Below are positions 35,705 to 48,011 of a DNA stretch of 64,000 nt, one piece after another (position 1 is the first letter of the stretch; each line of letters begins with the position of its first letter). Origin of the DNA: Sorghum bicolor (Eukaryota; Streptophyta; Magnoliopsida; Poales; Poaceae); contig NC_012878.2 of the NCBI RefSeq assembly GCF_000003195.3, forward strand, positions 5,212,462-5,276,461, written 5' to 3'. A program made the translations under genes and the position numbers. The notes under the pieces were generated by a model that did not search any database, was not told where the DNA came from, and was given only the letters and a program-made list of their open reading frames with translations.

Positions 35705-36014
35705 TAGCATCAGCTGGTTGAGTTCCTTGTGGTAGAATCTACCCACCTAGGTTCAAGCCCTGACTTGATACGGATGCTCGCATTTTTCTAGATTCATTCT
35801 AGGATTTAACAGCGCTATGCTTTCAGCGGTAAGCAATGTTGTCCGTCGACAGCGAGGCGCCTGTGGTGACTACGTCAATCTCAAGATTTGCCGGTCCAAC
35901 TCGGTTCTACGGAAGTGCTCATAGGGGTAGGATGTGCGTGCGTGCGTTCATAGGGGTGAGTGTGCGCTCATGTTTGTGAGCATCTACGTCTGTAACTGGG
36001 TCTCATAAAAAAAA
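35705..36014 (+). mobile_element. tRNA-derived SINE
   Basis: It begins with an RNA polymerase III A-box-like TAGCATCAGCTGG (35705-35717) and a B box GGTTCAAGCCC (35750-35760). A unique body with GTGCGTGCGTGCG repeats follows, ending in an A-tail at about 36006-36014. It has no coding capacity. Target duplications could not be confirmed. Confidence 0.75.
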
Positions 36015-36790
36015 TAGAACCATTCAATGTACAAGTCAAGGAATCATACCTTCATTTCTCGTATTCTCCTATGAAGTATATAGTAAATATTAAGATAACC
36101 TTTATTTTTCTTGAATCAAGTGTATAATTTTATTTTATCATGTTAAGCCTTAACTTACTTTTAAATATACTAATATGCCTCAAAATATGCCAATTATCTG
36201 TTATCATTATTTGCTTGTGAATATGCAAGAAACACATTTTATTCTCATTTCCTAGAAGTTAGTAACTCTTTCAAACTTATTATCCATCAGTTTATTCCAA
36301 CCCCCTCACCCCTTCAAAAATTATCAAACTAACCTGTCTTGATAATTAGTTGGTTGATGAGGATTACGCTATTAGGGATTTGATTGAACTATTGAAAAAG
36401 ATGTAAATTTTATATACTAGAAAAACAGTTGGCCCATTAAGGAAAAATAATAAAACTTATAGAAACTATGGGAGAATCATATTCATATAGCGAAGTTGTC
36501 TTATAATCCACATAGTTTAAAAGCGAAACCATCATTCATGTCCTTTTGTATACTTATAAACAACTCTTCCAATTTAGGAACATCAAATTTGCATTCCACA
36601 AAAATAAGACCTTAGAGGGTGTAACAGCATGAGAGGAAGAATGAAAAAGATATTCACAATGATAAAAACAAAAAGAAAACAACATGTTTAGAAGAATGGA
36701 AAAAACAAACAATCGAAGGGGATATAAAAAAAAATTAATAAAACAGCATGGCAAGAAGAATGGAAGAAAAAACAAATAATCAAAAAAATT
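36015..36790. other. AT-rich intergenic DNA, no gene seen
   Basis: Only short ORFs without similarity. A-rich runs lie near 36730-36790, just beyond the tRNA gene. Confidence 0.5.
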
Positions 36791-36814
36791 CGCTAGAGGG
36801 AGGGCTTGAACCTC

Positions 36815-36847
<33 letters not shown>

Positions 36848-36864
36848 AACTGAGCTACTCCAGC
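36791..36864 (-). tRNA. tRNA-Asn (GTT), nuclear
   Basis: 74 nt with a full cloverleaf. The 7-bp acceptor stem pairs GCTGGAG with CTCTAGC, the D arm is AGCTCAGTTGGTTAGAGC, the anticodon loop is CTGTTAA (GTT read from plus 36828-36830), the T arm contains GGTTCAAGC, and the discriminator base is G. It has no intron and no encoded CCA, as expected for a nuclear gene. A T-run on the minus strand lies downstream of the 3' end (about 36776-36790). Confidence 0.96.
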
Positions 36865-36922
36865 TCTCATACATGTTTTAATAATTTCTTATTTATGTCT
36901 GTTCGACAAGTATTGATCAATA

Positions 36923-37182
36923 CTCTCTCCCTCCCAAAAATAGGTGTCATTTTCGCTTTCTAAGAAGTCAAATATTTTTTAACTTTAACTAAATATATCT
37001 AAAAAATTATTAATATTTATAATACATAAATTAATATCATTAGAGAGGTCATTGAATATACTTTCATAATAAACTTACTTGAAGATATAAATATTATATA
37101 TATTTTTTACAAACCTAACTAAAGTTGAGAAAATTTGACCCACACGCATGCCATGGTGACCTTTATTTTGGGACTGAGGGAG
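36923..37182. mobile_element. Stowaway MITE
   Basis: The left end is CTCTCTCCCTCCCAAAAATA. The right end TTTTGGGACTGAGGGAG is inverted. TA flanks lie at 36921-36922 and 37183-37184. Confidence 0.82.
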
Positions 37183-37685
37183 TATTGTAATACAGGTTTT
37201 CACAAAATCTTTAGTATTATAATTCAATTTATTAAAAAGGACTGTAAAAGTTTTGTCTTAGTTTCTTTGAAAGGAGATGGTGTGTCCCGCCACTTCCTTT
37301 GGTACCATGCAATGCAAATCTCCAGCAGCAGCAACATGGAGTCCGAGGGGAGGGAGCAGGGTCACCGCCCATGTCGCTCTAGGACTCTGCAGTGTAAATG
37401 TTTTTCAAATTCATATTTTCAAAAAAGAAACATTAGTAAACTTGCTTGACCGTCCTTGGATGGAGCAACATAAAGTGTCATTTTTTATCTCGCGGAAACG
37501 TACAATATAGTGTTCTTTTAAACGCATGATGCCGATGTACCTCTACATGTGACCCACCAGCGAGGTGAGAGGTGCGTGAAAAAGGTCATTACGTGATGCA
37601 CTATATTCACGATCACGAAGTAATTGACACCCCTAGTGGTGGATTAAATTGTTCTCGCCCTACTTAATGATCAAACAAAAGGGCC

Positions 37686-38512
37686 AGAGGATGTTTGAAT
37701 CGAGGGACTAAATTAGTTTAGTGATATCACATTAAGTGTCACATTCAGTATTTAGATAGTAATAATAAAATAAATTACATAGCAAGTCCTATCCGAAAGA
37801 CGAATTTATTAAGCCTAATTAATCTGTTACCACATATTTACTGTAACACCACGTTGTCAAATCATGAACTAATTAGGTTTTAAAAATATATTTACAAATT
37901 AGTCTCAATTTGTGCGTTTAGTTTCTTAATTAGTACTCCCTCCATATCGGATTTAGAAGTCGTTTTGGACAAGGTTTAGGTCAAACTTTGGGAATATAAA
38001 TCATCGATAACTTTTAAATTATTGAGTTTACAAATGTGAAAATTATATGAATTGATTTGTCTTGAAAATACTTTCATAAAAGTATACCTATATCATTTTA
38101 TTCTAAATATTTTTATAAAAATAAAAGGTCAAAGTTGTATTTTGGAGACAGTGTCGCTGTCATAAACGACTTCTAAATCTGATATGGAGAAAGTATATAT
38201 ATATCTAATACTCTATATCAAACATCCGATGTGATACAGTAAGCATGTGACACATGCATAAGTATTAAATATAGAATAATTATGAAACAGAATATACAGT
38301 TTGAGAATAATTGGTGTGATGAATTTTTTAAGCATTATTTTTCCATGATTTAATAATGTGGTGCTACAGTAAATATGTGCTAATGATGAATTAATTAGCC
38401 ATAATAAATTCTTCTCACGGATTACTGAGCAGTTTTCTATAATTTATTTTATTATTACTATCCAAACATTTGATATAACACCTTCATATAACATCCAATG
38501 TAACACCCTAAA
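37686..38512. mobile_element. Long terminal-inverted-repeat element containing a Stowaway MITE
   Basis: About 200 bases on the left (GATGTTTGAATC... tagtaataataaaataaatta ... atatttactgtaacaccac) recur inverted on the right up to about 38512. Edges are approximate. Confidence 0.65.
37936..38193. mobile_element. Stowaway MITE nested in the 37686-38512 element
   Basis: The ends are CTCCCTCCATATCGGATTTA and its inverse (AATCTGATATGGAGAAAG). TA flanks lie at 37934-37935 and 38194-38195. Confidence 0.87.
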
Positions 38513-38520
38513 CTCCCAAT

Positions 38521-38795
38521 TAGGGATGAAAACGGTACGGATATTTTCCGACCGTATTCGAGACCGAATTTGTTTAGAGGGGTTTAGATCTGTCCGTATC
38601 CGAGTTCGAATATTCAACATCCGATATCGTATCCGTATCCGAATACTTAAATTGCATATTTATGATGTCGACATCCAATCATATCTTATCCGACATGATT
38701 GACATTATCCGTATTCGAATCCGAATTCGATCAGAAATATGAAAACAAATATGATATCAATGATATCCGTTCGTATCGATCCGTTTTTATCACTA
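38521..38795. mobile_element. hAT-type MITE with perfect 8-bp target duplication
   Basis: The left end is TAGGGATGAAAACGG; the right end read inverted is TAGTGATAAAAACGG. The 8-bp duplication CTCCCAAT lies at 38513-38520 and 38796-38803. The interior is rich in 'tatccg' and 'cggata' motifs. It is related to the 703-bp element at 46702. Confidence 0.92.
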
Positions 38796-38867
38796 CTCCC
38801 AATCATGAGTTAGCGAGTCATACCTTGGAACCAGGCGAGAGCGACGTTTACTTGACCATATATAATA

Positions 38868-39107
38868 CTTCATCGGTTTAAAAAGACTATTGTTGTTGAC
38901 TTTTAGACATATTATTTGACCATCCGTCTTATTAGAACTTTTTTTATAAATATCATCTATTTTGATGTCTTATTTAACCATTAGAGATACTTTAATAATA
39001 ATTTATTTATTTTTATAATTTGCACAAAAATTGAATAAGATAAGCGGTCAAACATAATGTCTCAAAGTAAAAAAAAAAATATCAGTCTTTTTGAGACTGA
39101 GAGAGAG
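38868..39107. mobile_element. Degenerate Stowaway-like MITE
   Basis: Left 'cttcatcggtttaaaaagac' and right 'gtctttttgagactgaga' are partly inverted. TA flanks lie at 38866-38867 and 39108-39109. Confidence 0.6.
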
Positions 39108-39109
39108 TA

Positions 39110-39290
39110 GTATTTTCCGCGGGCTACTCAGCAGGTCCTCGGCCTCCTCTGCGGCGGCATGCTCCAGCCAGCGCCTCCATCCGCGCCTTGCCGCCTTTGA
39201 AGCTCCTTCTCCAGGAGTCCAGGGCCTGCAGCTCCTCCGGACTACCTCTTCTCCTGCTACACCCTCCACGCGCGCCGCCTCCATCTAGAT
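39110..39290. other. GC-rich exon-like fragment of unknown origin
   Basis: About 180 bp of GC-rich sequence with short ORFs on both strands stands out in AT-rich DNA. It could be a relic exon. No domain was recognised and the strand cannot be chosen. Confidence 0.3.
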
Positions 39291-39502
39291 CTAGTCTAGT
39301 CTAGGTAGGGACCGGCAGTGGCCACCGACCCAGCCGCTAGGACTGTTGCCCAGGGATCATATATTCTTGGTGGGTTTCTCGATCTGTTACTTAAATCTCC
39401 ATTCCATAGCTGCATGAAATGCTGCATTATTATTAGGTCCTGACAAATCTGTCTGTGCTATTTTCAGATAATGTTGAATGATTAGTAATTAGTTCGAACA
39501 TA

Positions 39503-39667
39503 GTTTTAAATCTCCCGCTATAGCTGTCGCTATAGCCTGCTATAGCCTTTTAAGGTAGGGTTCATGTACAATTTAGTCGCTATATTCCGCTATAGCCCGA
39601 TTTAGCTCTGCTGTTAGCTGTTTTAGACATAAATCGCTAAACACTTTAGGCCGCTATTTAAAACCTT
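39503..39667. mobile_element. MITE with GCTATAGC-rich interior
   Basis: The ends GTTTTAAATCTCCCGCTATA and GCCGCTATTTAAAAC are inverted. Repeated CGCTATAGC motifs lie inside. Confidence 0.6.
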
Positions 39668-39868
39668 GGAATGTTTGTCTGCTCTGCTGCAAGCAGGTGG
39701 AACAAAGGAAGACACCATTGCTGAAAGCTCTGTTCGAGTTCGACTATACAGTCGGCCGAATTGAATGAAATAGTGATGGAGGCAAAACATGACTAGATAA
39801 TAAAATGAAACAACAGCCCGGTGTAGAGCTGGAGATAACAGAATGCCTGTCTTTCCAAACATCCATAT

Positions 39869-40183
39869 TTGACGGAGATGGTGAAGTCGGGCCTCAGCCG
39901 CTGCCTCCTTCCCGTCGACCTCTGTGACGCGCTGCTCCAGCTACGCCTGCGGCCCGACCACCGCGTGCTGCGCCTCCGCGCCTGCACGACGCCGAGGGTG
40001 CGGGCGGCTGAGGATCAGCCATGGCCTCTCCATTGCCGCTTGGTGCGGCTTCCCGGCCCGCAGCGAGACGCGGAGGCGGTTGAGGCGAGGGGAGAGACGA
40101 GAGGCAGAGCGGTGGCGGTGATTTGGCGGGGTTTTTGTCATTCACGCATACAGATTCAAGGATATATATGCCGTCCCGGATGA
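39869..40183. other. GC-rich exon-like fragment
   Basis: A 104-residue plus-strand ORF and several minus-strand ORFs overlap. One minus-strand frame has a coiled-coil-like LEQRVTEVDGKEAAAEARL. It is probably a relic exon or captured gene fragment. No family was recognised. Confidence 0.3.
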
Positions 40184-40790
40184 CTCACATTCCTATATAT
40201 GTCAGCACACTCTGTGCTCCTGCTAGCTCCAGGCCGGGTTACATCGTTTTTGCATTGGTCACTTAGTTAGCAACGTCTAATGAATCAGTATAGCTATGAC
40301 TATATATATAGCAGGAGGAGACTGGACACAAAGCTACTAAAAACAACAGATATTCATGTGACATAAAGTTGAAGATCTTATATTAAAAGAACCGGGGTCA
40401 GACTTAGCACGACGGTCACATACTTTCTTTTATTTTGTGGCCGAAAAATGGATACTAGTCAGAGTTAATATAGGCAATGCCGCCTATTGACTCTATCGAT
40501 CAGGATCGTACATATACAGAACAACGAAATTATGCAAAAAGATTCGTAAGCAATCAAGTTAATTTATTGCCGAGGCAAATTTGATTTCCAAATTAAACCG
40601 CGTCATGAATCTTTCCATGTCTAGTATCTAGACGATCGAGGTGAGGTTTGATATTGAAACGGAAGTAGTATATATGTAATAGTTTGGGTATTTTTATTAT
40701 AGTGGCTTGGCACTCTTGTTGAACACTACTAACTTCCACATTATCCCTCAAGTATTGTTACCAGACCATTTGCTAGATTTCAATGAGTAG
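40184..40790. other. Intergenic DNA, no gene seen
   Basis: AT-rich with no defined repeats. A T-run at about 40796-40804 marks the adjoining LINE tail. Confidence 0.5.
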
Positions 40791-41545
40791 TCTTCTTTTT
40801 TTTTTGAACAAAAGCCAATGTTTATTATTAGCAGCAGGAGGCTGCAACATTTGAGACTGAGTCCCAATGTAAATTACATAGCGCCTCTTTTAGAGGGCAG
40901 ATGTTTACATGTGCTGCATTGTTACATGAGTGCACAAAACTCAGGCTAGTGGTTGTACTAATAGCTGCTGATTTCGCCAACGAATGGGCAATTGCGTTCC
41001 TGGCTCTTGGTATTTTGAGAACCTGGGATCTTCTGTTAGCAGTGAAGTTGATGAACATCTGAGTGAATGGTTTGGAATCCCATGATGGCAGCCAGGAAGT
41101 GTTGTGGCCATTAAGGGAGTTGACAAGCAACTGATTGTCGGTAAAAATTTTTGACTTCTTGTATGTGGATTCCTAAGCCGGCCTCCTTTGGCGAGTCAAT
41201 GGATACTCCCGGATCAATGGAGGCATCAGTGAAGCACCTTAATTCCTCTGGACCATCTGCAAACCTGCATTGAGAAGAGTTGTGAGTGGAGCAATTAGGC
41301 TCCCGGATTTCATTTGTCCCCTTGTCATGTTTGTTTTGTCTCTGGTGGTTTTGCGATTGCTCCTTCAAAAGGACAGCGCTGTACGCTTGTATGTGGGCTT
41401 TCACTGCCAAGTGCACCTGCAAAACAGACCAGTTCCTTTGCCTGAAACGGCGATCGTTTCTGGCCTTCCAGATGAACCAAAAGGTACGTTACAACCTGCG
41501 TCAAGATATCATAAGTAGTTTTTGAATTGATTATTCTTTGCAAAC
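40791..41545 (-). pseudogene. 3' fragment of a non-LTR (LINE) retrotransposon with RNase H-like domain
   Basis: Minus-strand pieces in different frames read WSVLQVHLAVKAHIQAYS, then the RNase H start CFTDASIDPG and AGLGIHIQEVKNF. They end with PRARNAIAHSLAKSA, the typical RVT_3 C-terminus. The plus-strand T-run near 40796-40804 is the poly-A tail at the 3' end. Several frameshifts make it a dead, 5'-truncated copy. Confidence 0.8.
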
Positions 41546-42268
41546 AATCTTGAACCCCATCTTCCTCATTAGGCAGAGCCTAACATGTGGGTTAGAACAT
41601 AGATGGCAGCATCACCCATTCATTTGACATCATGTGCGGCATACCTCTTGATGAGGATATGCCACTGGTTACTCAAGTTTTACTTAAGCATGTGTATGAT
41701 GGGCCAATTACGCGTAGCCGTACAAAACTGCTACAAAAAAGAGGTGAACTCACTCCTAGCTGAAATTAACTTTCATATATTTGAGAACATTATACTAAAA
41801 TGCACTACATATGGCTTACAAAGGTTTACACAAGATGGAGCTACTGTTAGACCAAAGGAGAGAAGATAGTTTACACAGAAGCTCAACCAACACACCACCA
41901 TCTGGCTGACACTGACAGCACGAACCAGTAGAAAGAAACAGTCATAACTGTTGATTCTCTCAAGCTTTGGAGGTCCATGAGAACTTGTTGCAAAGATTAT
42001 CAAGTTAGCTTTGGAATGCAGCCAACTCCACATCATTTGGACCTTGCACCAAGGAGTTATGATCATATTAGGGCAGACTGCTCGTAAAGCTAAAACTCTA
42101 CTCAGGAAAATATCTTGGTACAACTTCTTCCCGTGCAAAACTGTAATATTATGCAATACATCAGAGTGCATACTACACATGGTTGGAAAGATAATCAAGT
42201 TATCTTTCCAATGCAACAAGCGGATTGTTGTTATGAGTTATGAATTAATCTACATTGTCACAAACTTT

Positions 42269-42270
<2 letters not shown>
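41546..42270. other. Unclassified repeat-like DNA
   Basis: No gene. Two related blocks, 'aaagattatcaagttagctt' (about 41993) and 'aaagataatcaagttatctt' (about 42188), suggest an old repeat. Confidence 0.4.

Positions 42271-42308
<38 letters not shown>
42271..42308. repeat. (CT)n microsatellite
   Basis: About 18 uninterrupted CT units. Confidence 0.95.
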
Positions 42309-42309
<1 letters not shown>

Positions 42310-42975
42310 TTTGGACTGGCTTGAGGTACTCACACACAAGTAAATATACTAGTTATGAGTTAGGTGTAGAGGCGACATGAAGCTAAGACTACTAGTGCGT
42401 CAAATAATGAAGTTCACTGCAGAGTGAGGAAGACATGATGTTGTCCATAAATATATTGGATAAGTATAATAAAGGCTTGGATATTAAGTTGTATGCATGT
42501 ATAATAAATAATACTTAGTTTATGCATATAAAAATCATGGGGATGAAGTAAATTTTGAACTCTGTATATATGCCACATTTTTTCTTGTTTGAGTGAAACG
42601 ATGGCAATTTCAAAGAAGTCAGATGAATTTCGCCTGTGGCTTCTCTCTTACTCTTACACATGTGGGACCCATGGTCCACAGTCCAGCTAGTGTTACAATC
42701 ACCTCTATGCATGCTCGTCCTCCTTAATATCCATTCTCATGTGACTGCTCTCTTGCTATGTGGTGACCAAAGCACGCATGTTCTGGTTTTTATTCACTAT
42801 TCTGGAACACCAACAAGGAAACTTCAAACTTAGGATTGAAGGCTCCAAAAATATTTGTTAGGATAAGGTAGATCTTATAACATGAGTGCATGATTGTGAC
42901 CAATAATCTCAGCACTAAACTATATTTGTTAATTAATTGTTTATAAGTTACTAAATCAGTTTACTAGTATACTGC
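42309..42975. other. Intergenic DNA, no gene seen
   Basis: Only short ORFs without recognisable content. Confidence 0.5.
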
Positions 42976-43183
42976 TTCAGTGATGCAACCAACAATATCG
43001 CTGCCGTCAACAACCTCCCTAGACTCAACATGTCTGACTTGGTCACATACTAATCTGAAGAGAACGCTGCCACGCACAGACAGCCAAAATTCAAGTCACG
43101 AGCATCTTCCAAGATCACACTCTCGTTTGGCATCCTGTGGCTGGAGAAGTACTGTTAGTTTCTTGTTTGTTGGCTCCTTCCAG

Positions 43184-43331
43184 GATTGGACACTACAAGG
43201 CAGTGGGTGGCCCTGGTCGGATCTGCGAAGAGATGCAGACCATCACCTCAACACTGCAAAGATTATTATCTTTTCAGAAGAACGAGGAAGGCAAACGCAT
43301 CCATGAGTCGTGGTCCGGCACGAGACACTGA
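43184..43331 (+). pseudogene. Possible terminal exon fragment
   Basis: After a possible acceptor (cttccag), the frame reads IGHYKAVGGPGRICEEMQT, continues for about 48 residues and ends SWSGTRH with a TGA. The residue mix looks protein-like, but I do not recognise the family and no matching upstream exon is evident; related short frames occur from about 42980. It is a probable relic or an unsupported exon. Confidence 0.3.
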
Positions 43332-43439
43332 ATTAAATTTCATGATGCGTGTGTGTCACGGCGAGATCCTACAGCATCTCCATGTGTGGATCTGCTCCAC
43401 GCACGTAAGCTCAGTTCTGCAGACTAAATTTTCATGAAG

Positions 43440-44660
43440 CAACAACTTGAAGCACTGCTTGTGATCAATGTGTGTCCATGTGTCTCATTCCCATTGATCT
43501 CTCTAGATGCTAGTTTCGCAACCATGCACTCCCCCCCTCCTCTCTCTCTCTCTCCACCGACTACTGAGTTTTAGACTTTAGAGCCAAGTTTGATTAAATA
43601 TGCATATGTTATTTATTTTGTCCACCTACGTACATCGATCTTGCATTCACAGTTCTGTGTCCACCTGCGTGCAAAAAGCACATGCGTGCTGCTAACCCTT
43701 TCTGAACGCAAGCTACAGACTGACACTTGTTCTGTTGTTCATCGTAGCAAAGAACTAGGAGAACCGTATAAGAGGGTATATATGTAGCAGAACTCCGCCA
43801 CCAGCTCGATTGGATCATCCTTGTGGTGTCACAGATACCTTCCGATCCATATAGTAAATGCACGCATGGCATCATATAAACACACATTTCCGATCCCAAA
43901 TAGCATGGTACGTAGCTTCTTGCATATCATATATCTTCATTACAGGATGGGTGCTTCACTGTTCAAGAACAAGTTAGTGGTCCAATGGGTAGGCGAACTA
44001 AGTGCATGAACATAACAGCTTCCCAGTGGCCGCACTATCTGTCGTCCATTCCACTAAGGATGGGGATAGACTCCAAATAGATACTCGTGGTTCTACTAAA
44101 TGAACTAAATATACAATTTTTTTTCTCTTTTTTTTTCATTTAGCTACACTAGAAAAGAACCGCGGGTACCCGTTTGGAGCATCGTCCTCATCTTTACATT
44201 CCACCAATAATGTACCATCTAATTGATCCCGCCCGCGATAATTCTTGGCATTGGAAGACAAACATGATAGTAATTTTGTGCTTAAACCGTGAAACAGCAT
44301 TAAACGGAATGTCTGGCCGTGATAAAATAGCACACTGGATCACCCCTACGCGCGCTGGGACACATATTAAATTAAGAGAGGTAAGATGCATACACTGGAC
44401 AGTCTGGTACGGTGGTGATGAAATCGCACGTTACAGAAAATTCCTACACAGCACTCGGCCTGTTAAAAACACAAATTGATGAAAGACATATACTGGACTG
44501 TACGACAGTGATGAAATTAAATTGTACGCGTCGGACTGTGTCCCACTATGGTAGATTGACACATTATAGTGACACCTCTAGGCAGTCATCAAAGAGGCAG
44601 AAAAAATGCGTCACTTACATTACATCTCTCATGTGAAAAGAACAGTGATGTGTAAAAATG
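43440..44660. other. Intergenic DNA, no gene seen
   Basis: It contains a short (CT)n run near 43540 and T-runs near 44115-44140. ORFs are short and lack domains. Confidence 0.5.
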
Positions 44661-44669
44661 CGTCACCGC

Positions 44670-44790
44670 CTTGTTCACTTAAGCTTATTAGCCGAATCTA
44701 CCAGCCATTTAGCAGTATTTTTCTCTCACAACAAATCAACCAATAGTACTTTCTTCTGCCATGACTTATCAGCCAAACGAACAAATATGA
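44670..44790. mobile_element. Small MITE, same family as 35590-35704
   Basis: Left 'gttcacttaagcttattagc' and right 'tatcagccaaacgaac' are partly inverted around 'cagccatttagcagtatttt'. It is flanked by two copies of a GTGACG(C/T) motif, which suggests insertion into another repeat. Confidence 0.6.
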
Positions 44791-46009
44791 GTCATCGGTG
44801 ACGTGTAAAGCCAATACGTGTCTATGACGTGAGTCATCACAAACTCTTATAGCCAAAATTTGCCTCTGAAGAGGGTCTCATCAGACATGTTTTGGCTAGA
44901 AGAGTCTCTGATGACAATTTAGAAAAACAAAAGAAAAATCTCTACCTGGATCCTATATATATCATGCATGTTTCAGCAATCAAATTCTTTATTACAAACT
45001 ACATATACAACTTATGCTACCAAATATCTATTGAAAAATCTAAAAATAGATAAGCAGTGATTATATACATACATTGGGTATAAGAGGATCTAATTTTCAT
45101 GCTTGCCGCGAACAGAATCCGAAACTGGTGGCGAAGATGGTTTTGGAACCGACAGATAATTTACTATCTTCTAGGCCACAGTCGGTGGGATAAATTGGTA
45201 CATGCATGTATCCACAAATTAGAATATAATGACACTCTATGGGGACATGTTTTGAATGCTAATTTGTTAATCTTTACAAAATGGAGCGGAGGTGGCCGGT
45301 TTAGTGTTTGGCATGAGCAACATGTGATGATCATGTTTTTATTTTGTAAAAGGAATGTTATTTTGAGTTTGATGCACGTGAATGAGAAGACAATGATTCA
45401 TCGTTGGATAGTACAAGAAGCTAAGGCAGTTCTCGCAAAAAAAAAAACTAGAAAGGAAGTTAATTTGTTCATCATACTCCTTTTCAAGGTACAACACGCT
45501 TCACACCACACTGGCAGTCTAGGAGCACATTCCTTCACTAGTGGTACTCTTAGTCTAACTATAAGTTCTCCAAGGTCTATAAAGGATATTCCTGATGCCT
45601 CATATTTCCACATCACACTGCTGGTTTCGTCTAATTTGCGACGAACTCTCTTTATATTATGCATTTTTTCTCCATTTGTCGAACTGCTGGCTATGAACTG
45701 GTGCGGCAGGGCAGGATTCGGTAGAAATGCCAGGCAGGGCAGGGTAGTAATTTATAGAAGTCACCCACAAACAGAATTTGATTCGCGATAGAAGAATAGG
45801 CTATTATGTGACTATTTTTTTTTGAAAGGAGTAAACATTTGCTTTTACTAGGAAGTAGTAGAATACAAAGTTTCTACAAAAGAAAACATGGGAACTCCAG
45901 CTACCCAGTACGAACGTTTCAACCTATTCGTTTGATTAACAAGCTATGACTGGAACTAATATTCAGTTAAACTTAAGTGAATATAATTCAGCCGTCTCGT
46001 GGCTTACGT
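44791..46009. other. Intergenic DNA with one doubtful 230-residue ORF
   Basis: The plus-strand ORF at 45099-45791 has no recognisable domain and unconvincing composition. A minus-strand frame (45398-45664) overlaps it. Neither is annotated as a gene. Confidence 0.5.
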
Positions 46010-46246
46010 GGTCCTTGTTTAGTTCCAAAAAATTTGCAAAATTTTTTATATTTCCCGTCACATCGAATCTTACAGCACATATATGAAGTATTAAATATAG
46101 ATAAGAAAATTAACTAATTGCACACTTTATCTGGAATTTGCGAGACAAATTTTTTAGCCTAATTAGTTCACGATTGAACAATATTTATCAAATACAGACG
46201 AAAGTACTACAGTGCCATTTTGAAAAAAAATTGAAACTAAACAACC
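46010..46246. mobile_element. Tourist-like MITE (GGCCTTGTTT family)
   Basis: The left end is GTCCTTGTTTAGTTCC and the right end is GAAACTAAACAAC. The core 'cccgtcacatcgaatctta' is shared with the other copies. The right end is decayed. Confidence 0.78.
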
Positions 46247-46701
46247 CCCGTTCAAACAAACAGGGCCTACATTCGACGCCAGCCGGCACTGAAGCTTTCT
46301 GCATGCATAAAGGATATTTCAAGATAAAGAACTTCAGGGGGGATTCAGGAAACTTCTTTTTGATCAAAATATTTGTTACGAGTGCGTCAAATTATCCAAG
46401 TGATTTACTTAAAAAAAAAGAAAATACTAGGGATCCCCTTGACCCCTTATACAAAACTTGAAGATAATGATAGCCAATGGGTACCAAAAAACAACAGAAA
46501 AAAACGGAGATGTGGTTTGCATATAGTCCAGTCTCAATGCATAGTTTAATGACACAGTTACCAAGATTATAAACTAGGTAACCGAGCCACAAGAGTTTCA
46601 TGGGGATGAAACTCCTCTCTCATCTGATGAAACTTCTTCATTTAATGACTCTGACAAATCAGCAGTTTTGCTTATGTGGCACTCTATTTAATGTGCATGA
46701 C

Positions 46702-47404
46702 TAGGGATGAAAACGGATTAGATCGGTGCGGGTAATGCCTTTTCCATATCCTAATCCGCTTTTCTTTGTCGGATTCGGTGCGGAGCGGATAATATACAGA
46801 TGCGGATGTGGATACGGTTTTTTTGGTAGTCGGAACTAGTACGGATATGGAGCGGAAATGGATCGGAGACGGATTTTAATAGTCGAGTAACATGTGCATA
46901 CATAGAGAATTATATGCTTATCAAGAATTTATTTAGTACAGAATAAGAATAGGCAATAGATAATAATCTTGCATTTTATTCCATGTTGCTGCTCTCACAC
47001 TAATAATTAACACTTTACATGATATCTCCACTAAAAAATAATAAGTTATTAGCCAATAAATAATAGCATTTAGCAAATTTCTTAATTTTAAAATTAGAAC
47101 ATTAAACAACCACATCATAAAATAAAAGTCCTCAGCTAACAAACTTTTTAAAATCCTAAATTCTTTAGTCTTGGAAGAGAAACCTTCGGATATCCTATTT
47201 TGAACATCGGATAATCCGCAAAAAATTTGCGGATAATCCATATCCGCCGAATTTTAACTATTCCATATCCTACCCCGTATCCGCATACAATCGAATTCGG
47301 ATTATCCGTATTCGCACGCATGTTAAAAGTTCTTCTCCATATCCTCAAAATTCGGATTCGGATCGGATCGGTTCGGAGAATTATCCATACTACTTTCAGC
47401 CCTA
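46702..47404. mobile_element. hAT-type non-autonomous element with perfect 8-bp target duplication
   Basis: The ends TAGGGATGAAAACGG and, inverted, TAGGGCTGAAAGTA bound 703 bp. The 8-bp duplication TGCATGAC lies at 46694-46701 and 47405-47412. Multiple GGATAATCCG and TATCCG motifs flank a central AT-rich spacer. No transposase ORF is present. It was inserted into another repeat carrying 'catgaaac' motifs. Confidence 0.93.
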
Positions 47405-47460
47405 TGCATGACACTCTCATGAAACATGCATTGAGACTCGCTTTAGCTTTGCCACATATA

Positions 47461-47786
47461 GGCCCCGTTTGGCACGGCTTCTCCAGCGGCTTCAGAAGCT
47501 GTTTGGAGCCGTTTTGTGCCAAACGGGGTAAAATAGAATGGCTCCACCAATAAAGCCTCTAAAAACATGCTCTCACAGAATTTTGGGGTGTGAAGGAGTC
47601 AAAAATAGTGGCTTCTTCCGGCTTCACCTCATCCTACGTGGCGTTCTGTGAGAGCACATTTTAAAGAAAGAGTTGTTTTGCCAAACGGTTTATCAAAATG
47701 GCTCCAGCTCTACCGATAGAGTTGTTCATGGAGCTGAAGCCCTAAAAAGCAGCTTCACTTATGAAGTGGAGGCGTGCCAAACGGAC
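47461..47786. mobile_element. MITE with GGCCCCGTTTGGCACG ends
   Basis: The right end CGTGCCAAACGGAC is inverted. ATA lies on both flanks. The interior has paired 'gcttctccagcggcttc' and 'gctccagctc' type motifs. Confidence 0.75.
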
Positions 47787-48011
47787 ATAATAAGCCACAG
47801 AACTTGCTTCCATATGCTAACCGCGCTTTTTTAGGACCGTATCAGGTTGCAACTACGCCGGACCCACATGGGACAAGCAGAAGCCGGGCGCGCGTGAGCA
47901 CGGAGCCCGTGGGCTTGCATTGCTCGCTCGCTCGATCGCCGCGTGTTCCTTCCGAGCGCGCGCGTGAGCACGTTTTGCACTGCACCACGGGCCCACGTCG
48001 CTGACATGCTA

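Noticed and set aside
36548..36838. Minus-strand hydrophobic ORF overlapping the tRNA gene
   Set aside because: It reads through the tRNA-Asn gene and an A-rich tract; its hydrophobicity is due to T-rich codons.
41993..42240. Inverted or direct repeat blocks as a defined transposon
   Set aside because: Two related blocks were seen, but no termini or target duplication could be placed.
45099..45791. 230-residue plus-strand ORF
   Set aside because: Long for this AT-rich region but without recognisable domain, conserved motif or splice context; it overlaps an opposite ORF and is probably chance.
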